Part shown: positions 1 through 7,505 of the stretch, piece by piece
How positions within the stretch are numbered: the stretch's first letter is position 1
Layout: every line of letters starts with the position of its first letter
From: Verrucomicrobiota bacterium
GTDB taxonomy: Bacteria; Verrucomicrobiota; Verrucomicrobiia; Limisphaerales; UBA1412
Assembly (NCBI GenBank): GCA_017557085.1
Contig: JAFZAR010000280.1
Coordinates: 1 to 11,717, forward strand
Direction: 5' to 3'
Length of the DNA stretch: 11,717 nucleotides
The notes under the pieces: generated by a model
What the model was told of the DNA's origin: nothing
What the model saw: the letters and a program-made list of their open reading frames with translations, nothing else
Database searches by the model: none
Made by a program: the position numbers and the translations under genes

Positions 1-2
1 CG

Positions 3-467
3 TTCCCGGCTGCGGGTACCGAAACCTTCACCCACATCGTTTACACCTACGACAAAGCGATCGAGACTGGTTATCTCTACCTGGACGGCAAGCTGGTCGG
101 TAAGGCGAAACAATACGGCGATCCGACGATCTTCGAGTTCGGCATGCCGAATATGTGGCTGGGTAAATCCAACTGGCCTGATCCGTACTTCACGGGTGAT
201 TATCAGGAATTCCGTATCTACTGCGGCTTCATGACTGCTGACCAGGTGGCCGAGAACTGTGAGGCGGGGCCGGATGTGATTCCGGGACCGGTGAGCGGTG
301 ACGAGCTGGTTTGGGCTCTCGAAGAGGGTAAACTGATCCTCACATGGGAGAAAGGCGGCCTGGAAGTGGCTCCGACAGCGGAAGGTCCGTGGACCGCGAT
401 CAACGCGGCTTCACCTTACGAAGTCGATCTGACCGGTACAGGCGCATTCTACCGTCTGGCCGAATAG
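3..467 (+). CDS. 3' end of a secreted LamG/concanavalin-A-like domain protein (partial)
   Basis: The reading frame is open from the window edge (codon phase at base 3) to the TAA ending at 467, giving 154 visible residues of a gene that begins upstream. The first ~80 residues fit the end of a LamG-like jelly-roll (Laminin_G_3-type): a strand ending YLYLDGKLVG, then WLGKSN, then a D/E-F-RIY strand followed by a 'mTADQVAEN' helix. This order is typical of that fold. After a Pro/Gly linker (PDVIPGPVSG) comes a ~45-residue all-beta C-terminal module (LTWEKGG...GPWTAI...SPYEVDLTG...FYRLAE). It resembles the small C-terminal modules of large surface or secreted proteins in Verrucomicrobia-type bacteria. 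Such proteins usually bind or act on polysaccharide, but no catalytic domain is visible here, so the function is unknown. A strong terminator follows. Confidence 0.7.
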   Translation, partial: FPAAGTETFTHIVYTYDKAIETGYLYLDGKLVGKAKQYGDPTIFEFGMPNMWLGKSNWPDPYFTGDYQEFRIYCGFMTADQVAENCEAGPDVIPGPVSGDELVWALEEGKLILTWEKGGLEVAPTAEGPWTAINAASPYEVDLTGTGAFYRLAE

Positions 468-481
468 GCGAAAAATAAGCA

Positions 482-503
482 CAGAGCCTGAAAAATGGCT
501 CTG
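482..503 (+). other. Short perfect hairpin downstream of the LamG gene
   Basis: CAGAGCC (482-488) and GGCTCTG (497-503) form a perfect 7-bp stem with an 8-nt A-rich loop. No T-run follows, so it is not an intrinsic terminator by itself. It sits 14 nt after the stop codon and just before a second, stronger hairpin. It may stabilise the mRNA 3' end or act as a pause site. Confidence 0.45.
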
Positions 504-511
504 ATATAATC

Positions 512-549
512 AAAACTGCCGTTTGTCTGAGGATGAACGGCAGTTTTTT
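512..549 (+). terminator. Intrinsic terminator after the LamG gene
   Basis: AAAACTGCCGTT (512-523) pairs perfectly with AACGGCAGTTTT (536-547), a 12-bp stem with a 12-nt loop. The T-run at 544-549 gives a classic rho-independent terminator for the upstream gene. The matching A-run on the left arm gives it weak potential on the other strand. It also rules out the upstream TTG at 523 as the start of the next gene, because that codon lies within the hairpin. Confidence 0.85.
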
Positions 550-588
550 CTTGCAGGTTTATCATTTTTTAAGCAATATTGGGGCTGT

Positions 589-1968
589 ATGAGTGGTTTG
601 AAGTTTTCACGCAGATCGTTTTTGAAGACATTAGGCGCCGCCGCATTGACCGCGCCGTTTATTACACGCAATCTGATCTCTGCGCCGCCGAGCAGCAGAG
701 TTCGTTACGCCGCTTTTGGCTCTGCCAATATGGCCCGCGCTGATATCAACAGCATCATCAGCCATCCGAATGTGGATTTTGTGGCCGTAGCGGATGTGGA
801 TTCCGGTTATCTGGCTGGGATCAAGAAAGATTTAGAGGGTAAATTCCCGAAATTAAGAACTTATGTGGATTATCGTGAACTCCTGGACAAGGAGAAAGAT
901 CTGGACTGTGTCTCTGTGACCACGCCCGACCATTGCCACGCGGTGATGGCCATGAGCGCGATGCAGCTGGGGCTCAACGTCTATTGCCAGAAACCTCTGG
1001 CTCACGATATCTATGAAGTGCGCGCTCTGACCAATTATGCCAAGAAGAAGAAACTGGTGACCCAGATGGGTATCCAGATCCATTCCAATGACGTTTACCG
1101 CACAACGGTGAACATGATCCAGAGCGGTATCATCGGCAAGATCAAGGAAACACACTCCTGGTGCGGCAACCGCCACTGGGGTTCCACCGATCCGAAACCG
1201 ACGGCCAGCGACCCGGTGCCTGATACCCTGAACTGGGATCTGTGGCTGAATACCGCCGCCAAACGTCCGTTCGTCAAGGATATCTATCATCCGGCCAACT
1301 GGCGTAAGGTCCAAGACTTTGGTACAGGCATCTTTGGTGATATGGGCTGCCATATCTTTGACCCGGTGTTCAAAGCTCTGGAACTGACCGCCCCGATCCA
1401 GGTGCGTTCCGAAGGTCCTCGCCCGAATGACTACTTCTGGGGTCTGAAGACCGAGATGCATTATATCTTCCCCGGCACGAAGTACACTGCCGAGAAGACC
1501 ATCCCTGTGTACTGGTACGATGGTCCGGGCGAACGTCCGCCGAAACACATCATGGAATTGGTTCCCAATATGCCGACCCTCGGTTCTATCTTCATCGGTG
1601 AGAAGGGTGTCCTCGTGATCCCGCACATCGGCGCTCCCGTGGTCTATATGAAGAACGGCGACAAGTATGAAGAATTTGAAGATGATGATGTCCTGCAGAA
1701 ACTTGCGCTGCCTTCACTGAATCACTGGCATCAGTTTGTGGATGCCGTCCAGGGCAAAGGCAAGACGACCGCCGGCTTTGACTACTCCGGTCCGCTGACC
1801 GAGTCCGTCCTGCTGGGCAGCATCGCCTGCAAGTTCCCGAAGACCACCCTGAAGTGGAACTCCAAGAGCTTGAAGTTCAGCCTGGCCGAAGCCAATAAGA
1901 AGTTCAAGCCCGCCAACGAGTTGGTGAAGCGTGAATACCGCGCCGGCTGGAAGGTGAAGGGTCTCTAA
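589..1968 (+). CDS. Tat-exported Gfo/Idh/MocA-family oxidoreductase
   Basis: This 459-residue protein is a predicted NAD(P)-dependent sugar or polyol oxidoreductase exported by the twin-arginine pathway. The start is the ATG at 589, which puts a textbook Tat motif (SRRSFLK, residues 7-13) and a hydrophobic h-region (LGAAALTAPF) at the N-terminus. An in-frame TTG at 523 falls inside the preceding terminator and is rejected. The Rossmann domain spans about 37-160, with the nucleotide loop reading AAFGSANMA, D69/D71 after beta-2 (VAVADVD), and TTPDHCHA at 111-118. The family's EKP motif appears as CQKPLA (133-138, Lys135). The C-terminal domain has DMGCHIFD (251-258, candidate catalytic His255). 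The end (ANxxF...REYRAGW) matches the family members common in PVC bacteria. The substrate cannot be read from sequence. The next gene is a sugar kinase, but a terminator separates them. Tat export implies folding with cofactor already bound. Confidence 0.9.
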   Translation: MSGLKFSRRSFLKTLGAAALTAPFITRNLISAPPSSRVRYAAFGSANMARADINSIISHPNVDFVAVADVDSGYLAGIKKDLEGKFPKLRTYVDYRELLDKEKDLDCVSVTTPDHCHAVMAMSAMQLGLNVYCQKPLAHDIYEVRALTNYAKKKKLVTQMGIQIHSNDVYRTTVNMIQSGIIGKIKETHSWCGNRHWGSTDPKPTASDPVPDTLNWDLWLNTAAKRPFVKDIYHPANWRKVQDFGTGIFGDMGCHIFDPVFKALELTAPIQVRSEGPRPNDYFWGLKTEMHYIFPGTKYTAEKTIPVYWYDGPGERPPKHIMELVPNMPTLGSIFIGEKGVLVIPHIGAPVVYMKNGDKYEEFEDDDVLQKLALPSLNHWHQFVDAVQGKGKTTAGFDYSGPLTESVLLGSIACKFPKTTLKWNSKSLKFSLAEANKKFKPANELVKREYRAGWKVKGL

Positions 1969-1985
1969 AGCCTCTTAAAACAAAG

Positions 1986-2023
1986 ATGGGAAATGAAGGC
2001 ACGTTCTTCATTTCCCATTTTTT
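1986..2023 (+). terminator. Intrinsic terminator between the oxidoreductase and the ROK gene
   Basis: ATGGGAAATGAAG (1986-1998) pairs perfectly with CTTCATTTCCCAT (2006-2018), a 13-bp stem with a 7-nt loop, followed by TTTTTT (2018-2023). It begins 17 nt after the oxidoreductase stop codon and its T-run ends only 12 nt before the ROK start codon. It therefore separates the two genes, or acts as an attenuator if transcription runs through. Confidence 0.85.
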
Positions 2024-2035
2024 CGTATCGAATTT

Positions 2036-2965
2036 ATGCACAAACATTTGGCAGGGATAGAAATCGGCGGGACAAAGATCCAGATGGTGATCGCGGACAG
2101 CAATGCCCGGATCCTGAATTGTTTCCGGTTTGAGGTGCGCAAAGAACGCGGCGCGGAGGGAATCCGTGAACGAATCGCGCGTTTTCTCACTGAATGGAAA
2201 CGCCATCATCTGCTGATTACGGGTATCGGGATCGGCTTCGGAGGTCCTGTAGATCGTGAGACCGGATGCACGATTTGTTCTCACCAGATCCAGGGCTGGG
2301 ATCATTTTGATCTGCGCGGATGGATACAAGAGGTCTATGGCAAGACTTATGTTTGTGTTGAAAACGATTCCAACACAGCGGCTTTAGGCGAAGCTCTCTG
2401 TGGTGCCGGTATCGGTTACAGTCCCGTGCTCTATATGAATATGGGCAGCGGTGTCGGTGGCGGAGCCGTGGTGAACGGTGAGATATACCATGGAGCGATT
2501 CCCGGAGAGATTGAGATCGGTCACATCCGTCTGGATAAGACCGGGCGCACGGTGGAATCCTGCTGCTCCGGCTGGGCTGTGGATAAACGCATCCAGGCGG
2601 CCATCCAATCTAATCCCGATTGTAAACTGGCCGAACTCTGTGCCGGGATGGAGACGAAGCAGGCGGCAAAGCTGTTGCCGGCTTTGCGTGAAAAAGATCC
2701 TGTTGCTCAGAAAATTTTAAAGGAAGTTGCGGATGATTTGGCTTTTGCCTTGTCGCACGCGACCCATCTGATCCATCCCCAGGCGGTCGTTTTGGGCGGT
2801 GGCCTTTCTCTGATAGGGGAACCGTTGAGGAAAGCTGTGCAGCAGGCTTTGCCTCAATACCTCATGGATGCTTTTCAGCCTGGTCCAAAAGTACTTATCG
2901 CACAGTTAGGTGAGAATGTTGTTCCCGTTGGAGCACTGGAACTGGTCAAACATACTTCCCGCTAA
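2036..2965 (+). CDS. ROK-family sugar kinase (glucokinase-like)
   Basis: This 309-residue protein has the length and fold order of ROK sugar kinases, which phosphorylate glucose, fructose, N-acetylated hexosamines or similar sugars with ATP in the cytoplasm. The N-terminal phosphate-binding loop is GIEIGGTK (7-14), GIGIGFGGPVD is at 63-73, the catalytic aspartate lies in ENDSNTAALGE (Asp111), and the second glycine-rich loop is NMGSGVGGG (135-143). The zinc-binding His of ROK proteins is in EIGH (His163). The usual CxCGxxGCxE zinc motif is replaced by VESCCSGWAVD (173-183), with only two adjacent cysteines. The C-terminal VVLGGG (251-256) is typical. The protein has no N-terminal DNA-binding domain, so it is a kinase rather than a repressor. 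The ATG at 2036 is the only plausible start, since the upstream frame closes at 1994. It has no visible Shine-Dalgarno sequence and lies 12 nt after a terminator T-run. Substrate unknown. Confidence 0.88.
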   Translation: MHKHLAGIEIGGTKIQMVIADSNARILNCFRFEVRKERGAEGIRERIARFLTEWKRHHLLITGIGIGFGGPVDRETGCTICSHQIQGWDHFDLRGWIQEVYGKTYVCVENDSNTAALGEALCGAGIGYSPVLYMNMGSGVGGGAVVNGEIYHGAIPGEIEIGHIRLDKTGRTVESCCSGWAVDKRIQAAIQSNPDCKLAELCAGMETKQAAKLLPALREKDPVAQKILKEVADDLAFALSHATHLIHPQAVVLGGGLSLIGEPLRKAVQQALPQYLMDAFQPGPKVLIAQLGENVVPVGALELVKHTSR

Positions 2966-2984
2966 CTGCGATATTAGATGCTAA

Positions 2985-3018
2985 AAAAAGAGACGCCGTT
3001 TTTACAGCGTCTCTTTTT
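2985..3018. terminator. Bidirectional intrinsic terminator between convergent ROK and wzc-like genes
   Basis: AAAAAGAGACGC (2985-2996) pairs perfectly with GCGTCTCTTTTT (3007-3018), a 12-bp stem with a 10-nt loop. The A-run on one side (from 2983) and the T-run on the other give a U-tract to transcripts from either strand. It therefore serves the plus-strand ROK gene (stop at 2965) and the minus-strand export operon (stop at 3037). Confidence 0.88.
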
Positions 3019-3036
3019 CGTTTTCAGAATAATATC

Positions 3037-5367
3037 TTATTCTTTCTTCTCATCCGCGGTTTCAGAAACCTCTTCATTTTCTTCGGCTTCTGAATCGGAA
3101 GCATGAGAATGGTATCCATAGTAGTAACCATTGGATTTCTTCTTCCGGCGGCGTTTTCTTCTTCTCTTTTCTTTGCCATCGGCACCGCCGTAGTATTCGT
3201 AATAATCGTAATAATAGTAGTAGCTGTCGTTACGAGTAGAATAACCACGATTGAAAACCAAACCCATCAGAGGGATCTTTCTGGTGCGCAGACGTTTCAG
3301 AGATTCACGTGCGAAGCGGATAGAAGTGAAGGCACCGCGAACGACAAAGAGTACACCATCCACACGGCGGGCCAGGTTACTGGTATCGTCCGTAGCCAGC
3401 AGCGGAGCGGAGTCCATGATGATGAAGTCGTACTTGGCTCTCATTTCGTTCAGTAACACATCCAGTGAAGGATGGAGGAAAAGTTCACCCGGACTCTTTT
3501 GGAGTTTGCCGGCAGGGATCAGATCCAGATTTTCAACATCCGTGTGTTTGACCACCTGATCAGAGGATACTTTCTGATGCAGGAATTCTACCAAACCCGG
3601 AACAGACTCAATTTTGAACTTCTTGCAGATATGACCGCGACGAATATCAGCGTCAATCAGAAGGACTTTCGATCCGGCCATTGCCAACGAGACGGCCAGG
3701 TTGGTTGAGACCGTGGATTTACCTTCAGACGGAACAGAACTGGTGACGCACATCACTTTGGGTACTTTCCCTTGGTCATAAGAGAAGATGATAGACGAGC
3801 GCAGATTACGGAAGGATTCGATCAGTGCGTGACTGTCCTCGTTCTCTTCGGAAAGAAGGTGAAGTTCGTCATCTTCTTGGAATTTGCTTACTTCAGGGAT
3901 CTGTCCTAGAACGGTTTCTGTGAACTGATCACGAAGTTCAGAAATCGTTCCAAAAGTGTCATCAAAGAGGTCAATGATATAGAGAGCGACAAAACCAATG
4001 AAGATACCGGCCAGGAAACCCAAGAGGAGCTTCATTGTTCTATGAGCCACATTCTTGGCTGGGGAGGCTTTATCCATAATGCTCAAACTCTCATTAGACA
4101 TGACTTTGCTGAGATCGACCGTGCGGAGCATCTCAGTGAGTTTTTGGAACATATCCTGTTTGCGTTTAAGATCTTCTTGCATATTGGTGTATTCCACCAG
4201 CATCTTATCCGCTGCAGAGGCTTGAGCCTGCATATCGTCAAACGCGGCCTGGAGCTGTTTGACCTTGATTTCCAATGCACTGCGCTGAGATACGATAGTT
4301 TCCATAGCCATTTGTTTGAAGCTGTCCACCACGTTTTGGAGTGCGGAGATCTGTTGATCCAGACCACGAACCTTTGGATGTGAATCTCTCAGGAACTCAG
4401 TCAATTCATCACGATTAGCCTGTAACTTGGTCAGTTCCTGTAAACTCTTATAGTATTCGGCTTGCGGCTTGGCCAGAGATGCGGCCATTTCAGAACTGAT
4501 GCCCGTACCAACCGCTGCTCCGCTCGTAAAAGCAGCACTGCCTTGGCGCATGACAACAGCTTGGATTTGTTCCGGTGTCATCTCATTCAGAGCGTCCAGT
4601 TCGCGTTTGGTACGATTCAATTCAGTATTGATCTCACCCAGTTCTTTAGCGCGGCCGGAACCGACTTGTTCTAGCATAACAACATTATTGGTTGCGCGGA
4701 AATTAGAAATACCATCGCGAAGAGCCTGGATTTCTGTATCCAGAGTAGCGATTTGATTGGTCAGAGATTCAAATGTGGTTTCAGATGTTTTTTCACGCAA
4801 TTCCTTCTTATAAGCCAAGTAAGCATCCATCACACAGTTCAGATAATCCTGAACTTGTTTAGCGTCTTTACCCACAGCTGTGAGAGTCAGAGCCTGGTTG
4901 CGCAAGCTGTCTTTGGAGCTGAAAGAGAACATTCTCGCGTTGGGATTGAGTGCGATCACGTTGGTCCAGGTTTCTGCCACTTCTGGGTGGATCTCCAGAA
5001 ATCTGTTCATAGCATCTTCCTGAACACGTTGACTTTTCAACATTTCACTCTGGGTACCCATGAAGTTCTGGATTTCATCTGTCACGAGCTTGTCGGTTGT
5101 AGCCATTCTTTGTGCCATGACCATCTTACTCTCGGACTGGAATTTCGGAGGCATGGTCGAAATCAGCACGAATGCGGGACCTAATCCCAGTAAAATACCG
5201 AGAAGCATGACCCACCACCGCTTGCGAAGAAGAATCTTGTAGCGATGAACACGCAGCATGATTTCGTTACTGATGGAGAAACGATCCTCACGCATTTGAG
5301 GACGCATCCCATCGATTCCCTCCATCTCATTGAGCGGAATTTGAGGTTTATTTTCGTTGGAATCCAT
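3037..5367 (-). CDS. Wzc-like polysaccharide co-polymerase fused to a BY-type tyrosine autokinase
   Basis: This 776-residue inner-membrane protein controls chain length and export of an exopolysaccharide or capsule. Transmembrane helix 1 is about 50-71 (RWWVMLLGILLGLGPAFVL). A long periplasmic, largely coiled-coil region follows (about 190-420, including the SHPKVRGLDQQI stretch typical of the Wzz/GNVR group). Helix 2 is about 446-466. The cytoplasmic kinase domain has Walker A SSVPSEGKST (543-552), Walker A' VLLIDADIRRG (568-578) and Walker B FIIMDSAP (648-655). The tail (713-776) has a tyrosine cluster YYYYYDYYEYY (716-726), a basic run (732-744), a second YYYGY cluster (748-752) and a Glu-rich end. 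The tyrosine cluster is the expected autophosphorylation site in this family; the basic run and acidic end are unusual. It is the last gene of the minus-strand operon, 47 nt after the OPX gene. The kinase is fused to the co-polymerase, as in Proteobacteria, not split as in Firmicutes. No glycosyltransferase or Wzx/Wzy gene is visible here. Confidence 0.93.
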   Translation of the reverse strand: MDSNENKPQIPLNEMEGIDGMRPQMREDRFSISNEIMLRVHRYKILLRKRWWVMLLGILLGLGPAFVLISTMPPKFQSESKMVMAQRMATTDKLVTDEIQNFMGTQSEMLKSQRVQEDAMNRFLEIHPEVAETWTNVIALNPNARMFSFSSKDSLRNQALTLTAVGKDAKQVQDYLNCVMDAYLAYKKELREKTSETTFESLTNQIATLDTEIQALRDGISNFRATNNVVMLEQVGSGRAKELGEINTELNRTKRELDALNEMTPEQIQAVVMRQGSAAFTSGAAVGTGISSEMAASLAKPQAEYYKSLQELTKLQANRDELTEFLRDSHPKVRGLDQQISALQNVVDSFKQMAMETIVSQRSALEIKVKQLQAAFDDMQAQASAADKMLVEYTNMQEDLKRKQDMFQKLTEMLRTVDLSKVMSNESLSIMDKASPAKNVAHRTMKLLLGFLAGIFIGFVALYIIDLFDDTFGTISELRDQFTETVLGQIPEVSKFQEDDELHLLSEENEDSHALIESFRNLRSSIIFSYDQGKVPKVMCVTSSVPSEGKSTVSTNLAVSLAMAGSKVLLIDADIRRGHICKKFKIESVPGLVEFLHQKVSSDQVVKHTDVENLDLIPAGKLQKSPGELFLHPSLDVLLNEMRAKYDFIIMDSAPLLATDDTSNLARRVDGVLFVVRGAFTSIRFARESLKRLRTRKIPLMGLVFNRGYSTRNDSYYYYYDYYEYYGGADGKEKRRRKRRRKKKSNGYYYGYHSHASDSEAEENEEVSETADEKKE

Positions 5368-5414
5368 TCTAAATCTTTCAGTTATGTTTTAATATATAAG
5401 ATAACGAGGGGGAA

Positions 5415-6086
5415 TTATCTGAAGTAGCTTTGAGGTACGTAGATCAAGTCTCCGGCCTTCACATCCATATCCAAATCCAGTTTGCCTTTTTCTTGAACAT
5501 CTTTGACGTTGATGTAGAAGTTTTTAGGTTCACCGTCAATGATACGGGTAAGCTGGACTTTTTTCAGATTAGCGAAGTCGGTTCCGCCACCGGCTTTAGC
5601 GATGGCCATGGTGACAGTGTAGATCTCACCAGGAAGAAGTTGCTGCAGACCAGGTGTTTTAACATACCCCTGAACAGTAATGGTACCAGTATTTGTATAG
5701 GCGATGGAAGAAACACTGACGCGAACCGTAGCACGCTTGTAGTGAGTTCTTTCCAGCTCTTTCTTGATATCAAAAGCCACTTCGCGGCAGGTTTTTCCGG
5801 CGGCTTTAATAAGACCTTCATAATACGGAATGACCAAATCTCCGGAGTCAGAGACAGTCAGTTCAATGGGCAGATCTCTATCTTCAAAAACTTGATAGTT
5901 CACGGTGTAGCCTTTCTGGAGTTTTTGCAGGTTATCCAGAGTGTTCATATCCAACGCGGGCGGAGTTTTGAATTGGTTAGTCCCTTTCACAGGATTTTCA
6001 TCCGCGGCGTTGATTGCGGCTGTCCACAGGGAAAAAGTCAGCAGACAGGCCACGGCCATTCCCACTATTTTTTTAATATTTATCAT
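5415..6086 (-). CDS. Short polysaccharide export (OPX/Wza-like) protein
   Basis: This is a 223-residue periplasmic polysaccharide-export protein. A signal peptide (KK at 5-6, hydrophobic 7-24, probable cleavage near AINA|A, residues 25-28) is followed by a Poly_export domain at about 58-125 (YTVNYQVFEDRDLPIELTVSDSG onwards) and one SLBB-like domain at about 133-185 (VQGYVKTPGLQQLLPG...AIAKAGGGTDFANLKKVQLTR). It ends in the usual AGDLIYVPQ strand and then stops. E. coli Wza is roughly 380 residues, with several SLBB-like domains and a C-terminal amphipathic helix that crosses the outer membrane. This protein has neither a clear lipobox nor such a helix. It probably depends on a separate outer-membrane pore, plausibly the beta-barrel encoded 36 nt upstream. 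It lies between the barrel and the Wzc-like gene in one operon. The ATG at 6086 lacks an obvious Shine-Dalgarno sequence, but no better start is seen. Confidence 0.88.
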   Translation of the reverse strand: MINIKKIVGMAVACLLTFSLWTAAINAADENPVKGTNQFKTPPALDMNTLDNLQKLQKGYTVNYQVFEDRDLPIELTVSDSGDLVIPYYEGLIKAAGKTCREVAFDIKKELERTHYKRATVRVSVSSIAYTNTGTITVQGYVKTPGLQQLLPGEIYTVTMAIAKAGGGTDFANLKKVQLTRIIDGEPKNFYINVKDVQEKGKLDLDMDVKAGDLIYVPQSYFR

Positions 6087-6122
6087 AACTTAAAATCAAA
6101 TAATTAATTCTGTAATAAAATG

Positions 6123-7469
6123 TTAGAAAGTGTATTGTATTCCCAGCATGACCTGATGAACATCGTAGTTGCTGTAGGTAGAATTATCTCGTTCATAAGC
6201 ATAGTAAGTATATCTCAGAGAGGGTTGCCAACGCTCCAAGAAGGTGTAAGCAATCCGAACACCACCCATATAATACTGGGAATAAGCATCATTGCGAGTC
6301 TTATAGCGGATACCGGTTTCTTTATAAAAATTAATCGAACAATAGAAATCGATATCAAAATCGCGAATGTAGCTGAACCGAATATTGTCCCCCACAGTGA
6401 CAGTTTTTTGGTTATCGGAGTTCCAACTCAAACGGTTGCCTCTAAAGACATTTAAAGAATTGACCAGCCAGGGAGTGATTACATAGTCTATGTTGCCTTT
6501 GGCGTACCAGTCATTGATATCATCTGTTACCGGATCGTTATCATTCTGGAAGAAAGTAGCATAGCTATAGCCAGCACCCACTTTGAATCTGATCCGTCTG
6601 CCCAATTTCATAGTATAGAAAGGACCTATGTCTAACCGAAATTGGTCATTAAGACTGTTGGATTTACCATGCTTAGAGAAAAAATGAACAGGATCGTTAG
6701 CTTCGATACCTGTTTCTATAGTAGGTGTGATGAAGTAAGAGGCAGATTGAGTAAACAGTCCGGAATTGCGATCCATGTACTCATAACGACTATTGTCTGC
6801 ATGGAACCAGTTCCAATCTGCGGAACCTTTAAAAAGAAAAGCACCCGTATCCCAGTCTGCAGCAGCACCTAATTTGTTATCATAACGACCGAATTTTACA
6901 CTTTCAATATCAACGAATTCGCCACTCTCTTGGACTGCTCTGATATTATTGATATCCTCTTGATAAGAAAACGCATCCCTCAGTTTGACATGTGTATCTC
7001 CAATAAATAGATGATAAGCAAATTCTGTATCAGGGGAAATAAGAGGTGAATAGGTATTGATAGAAGTGTGTTTGGTGTAAATATCAGTGCCAACCCCCAA
7101 AGTCAGGTCAATACTATTGAAGTCGGAGACCGCTCGATAAAAGTCGAATTTGACTTCAGGATGAAGAATAAAATCATCCGCATCTCCTTTGATATAAGAT
7201 TCATCCCTGCGATAGATGTTACTGTTGTATTCTACATCTACACGGGGACGGATACCGAAGTTCCACTTGTTCCAACTAAGAAAATGACCGGATTTTGTCT
7301 CTGTTTGTCCGCGAATGATAGATTCGGCTTTGGCTTCGCCGGAAGTGGAACGTTGACGAGAGACTTGTGCTTGAGCCTCATTGGGAAAGCTAACAACAAA
7401 AGAGCCTAAAAGACATGAAAGTCCTAGACCTTTATATAAATGTGTTTTACTTAAATTGTTTTTCACCAT
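6123..7469 (-). CDS. Outer-membrane beta-barrel protein of the exopolysaccharide operon
   Basis: This 448-residue protein has a Sec signal peptide (KNNLSKTHLYKG, then hydrophobic GLGLSCLLGSFVVSF, cleavage likely after AQA at 34). After it come many alternating hydrophobic/aromatic strands separated by Asp/Asn-rich turns, ending in the aromatic-terminated strand MLGIQYTF. Early WNFGIRPRVDVEYNSNIYR resembles the first strands of putative beta-barrel porin 2 (BBP2-like) proteins found in exopolysaccharide clusters; that family assignment is from memory of the pattern. It is the first gene of the operon, upstream of the OPX and Wzc-like genes, so a polysaccharide-exit pore is the natural inference. 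The ATG at 7469 is preferred; an in-frame GTG immediately upstream (7472) would add one residue. Sampled stretches are much more A/T-rich than the flanking genes (16 G+C in 60 bases at 6301-6360). Confidence 0.82.
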   Translation of the reverse strand: MVKNNLSKTHLYKGLGLSCLLGSFVVSFPNEAQAQVSRQRSTSGEAKAESIIRGQTETKSGHFLSWNKWNFGIRPRVDVEYNSNIYRRDESYIKGDADDFILHPEVKFDFYRAVSDFNSIDLTLGVGTDIYTKHTSINTYSPLISPDTEFAYHLFIGDTHVKLRDAFSYQEDINNIRAVQESGEFVDIESVKFGRYDNKLGAAADWDTGAFLFKGSADWNWFHADNSRYEYMDRNSGLFTQSASYFITPTIETGIEANDPVHFFSKHGKSNSLNDQFRLDIGPFYTMKLGRRIRFKVGAGYSYATFFQNDNDPVTDDINDWYAKGNIDYVITPWLVNSLNVFRGNRLSWNSDNQKTVTVGDNIRFSYIRDFDIDFYCSINFYKETGIRYKTRNDAYSQYYMGGVRIAYTFLERWQPSLRYTYYAYERDNSTYSNYDVHQVMLGIQYTF

Positions 7470-7505
7470 CACTCAACTTTCAGAGGCACAAGATATTTTG
7501 CTTTA

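Noticed and set aside
523..588. Upstream TTG-start extension of the oxidoreductase (22 extra residues)
   Set aside because: It begins inside a perfect 12-bp terminator hairpin and would bury the Tat signal. The ATG at 589 places the twin-arginine motif properly.
853..1626. 257-codon minus-strand frame opposite the oxidoreductase
   Set aside because: It lies wholly antisense to a clear Gfo/Idh/MocA coding sequence, and its His/Arg-rich translation has no recognisable domain.
3136..3231. Low-complexity repeat or sequencing artefact in the Wzc-like tail
   Set aside because: Synonymous codons are mixed within the Tyr and Lys/Arg runs, and the frame continues to a stop just before a terminator. 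This supports a genuine coding tail.
5430..6107. 225-codon plus-strand frame opposite the OPX gene
   Set aside because: It is antisense to a protein with a signal peptide, Poly_export and SLBB-like domains, and its translation has no recognisable features.
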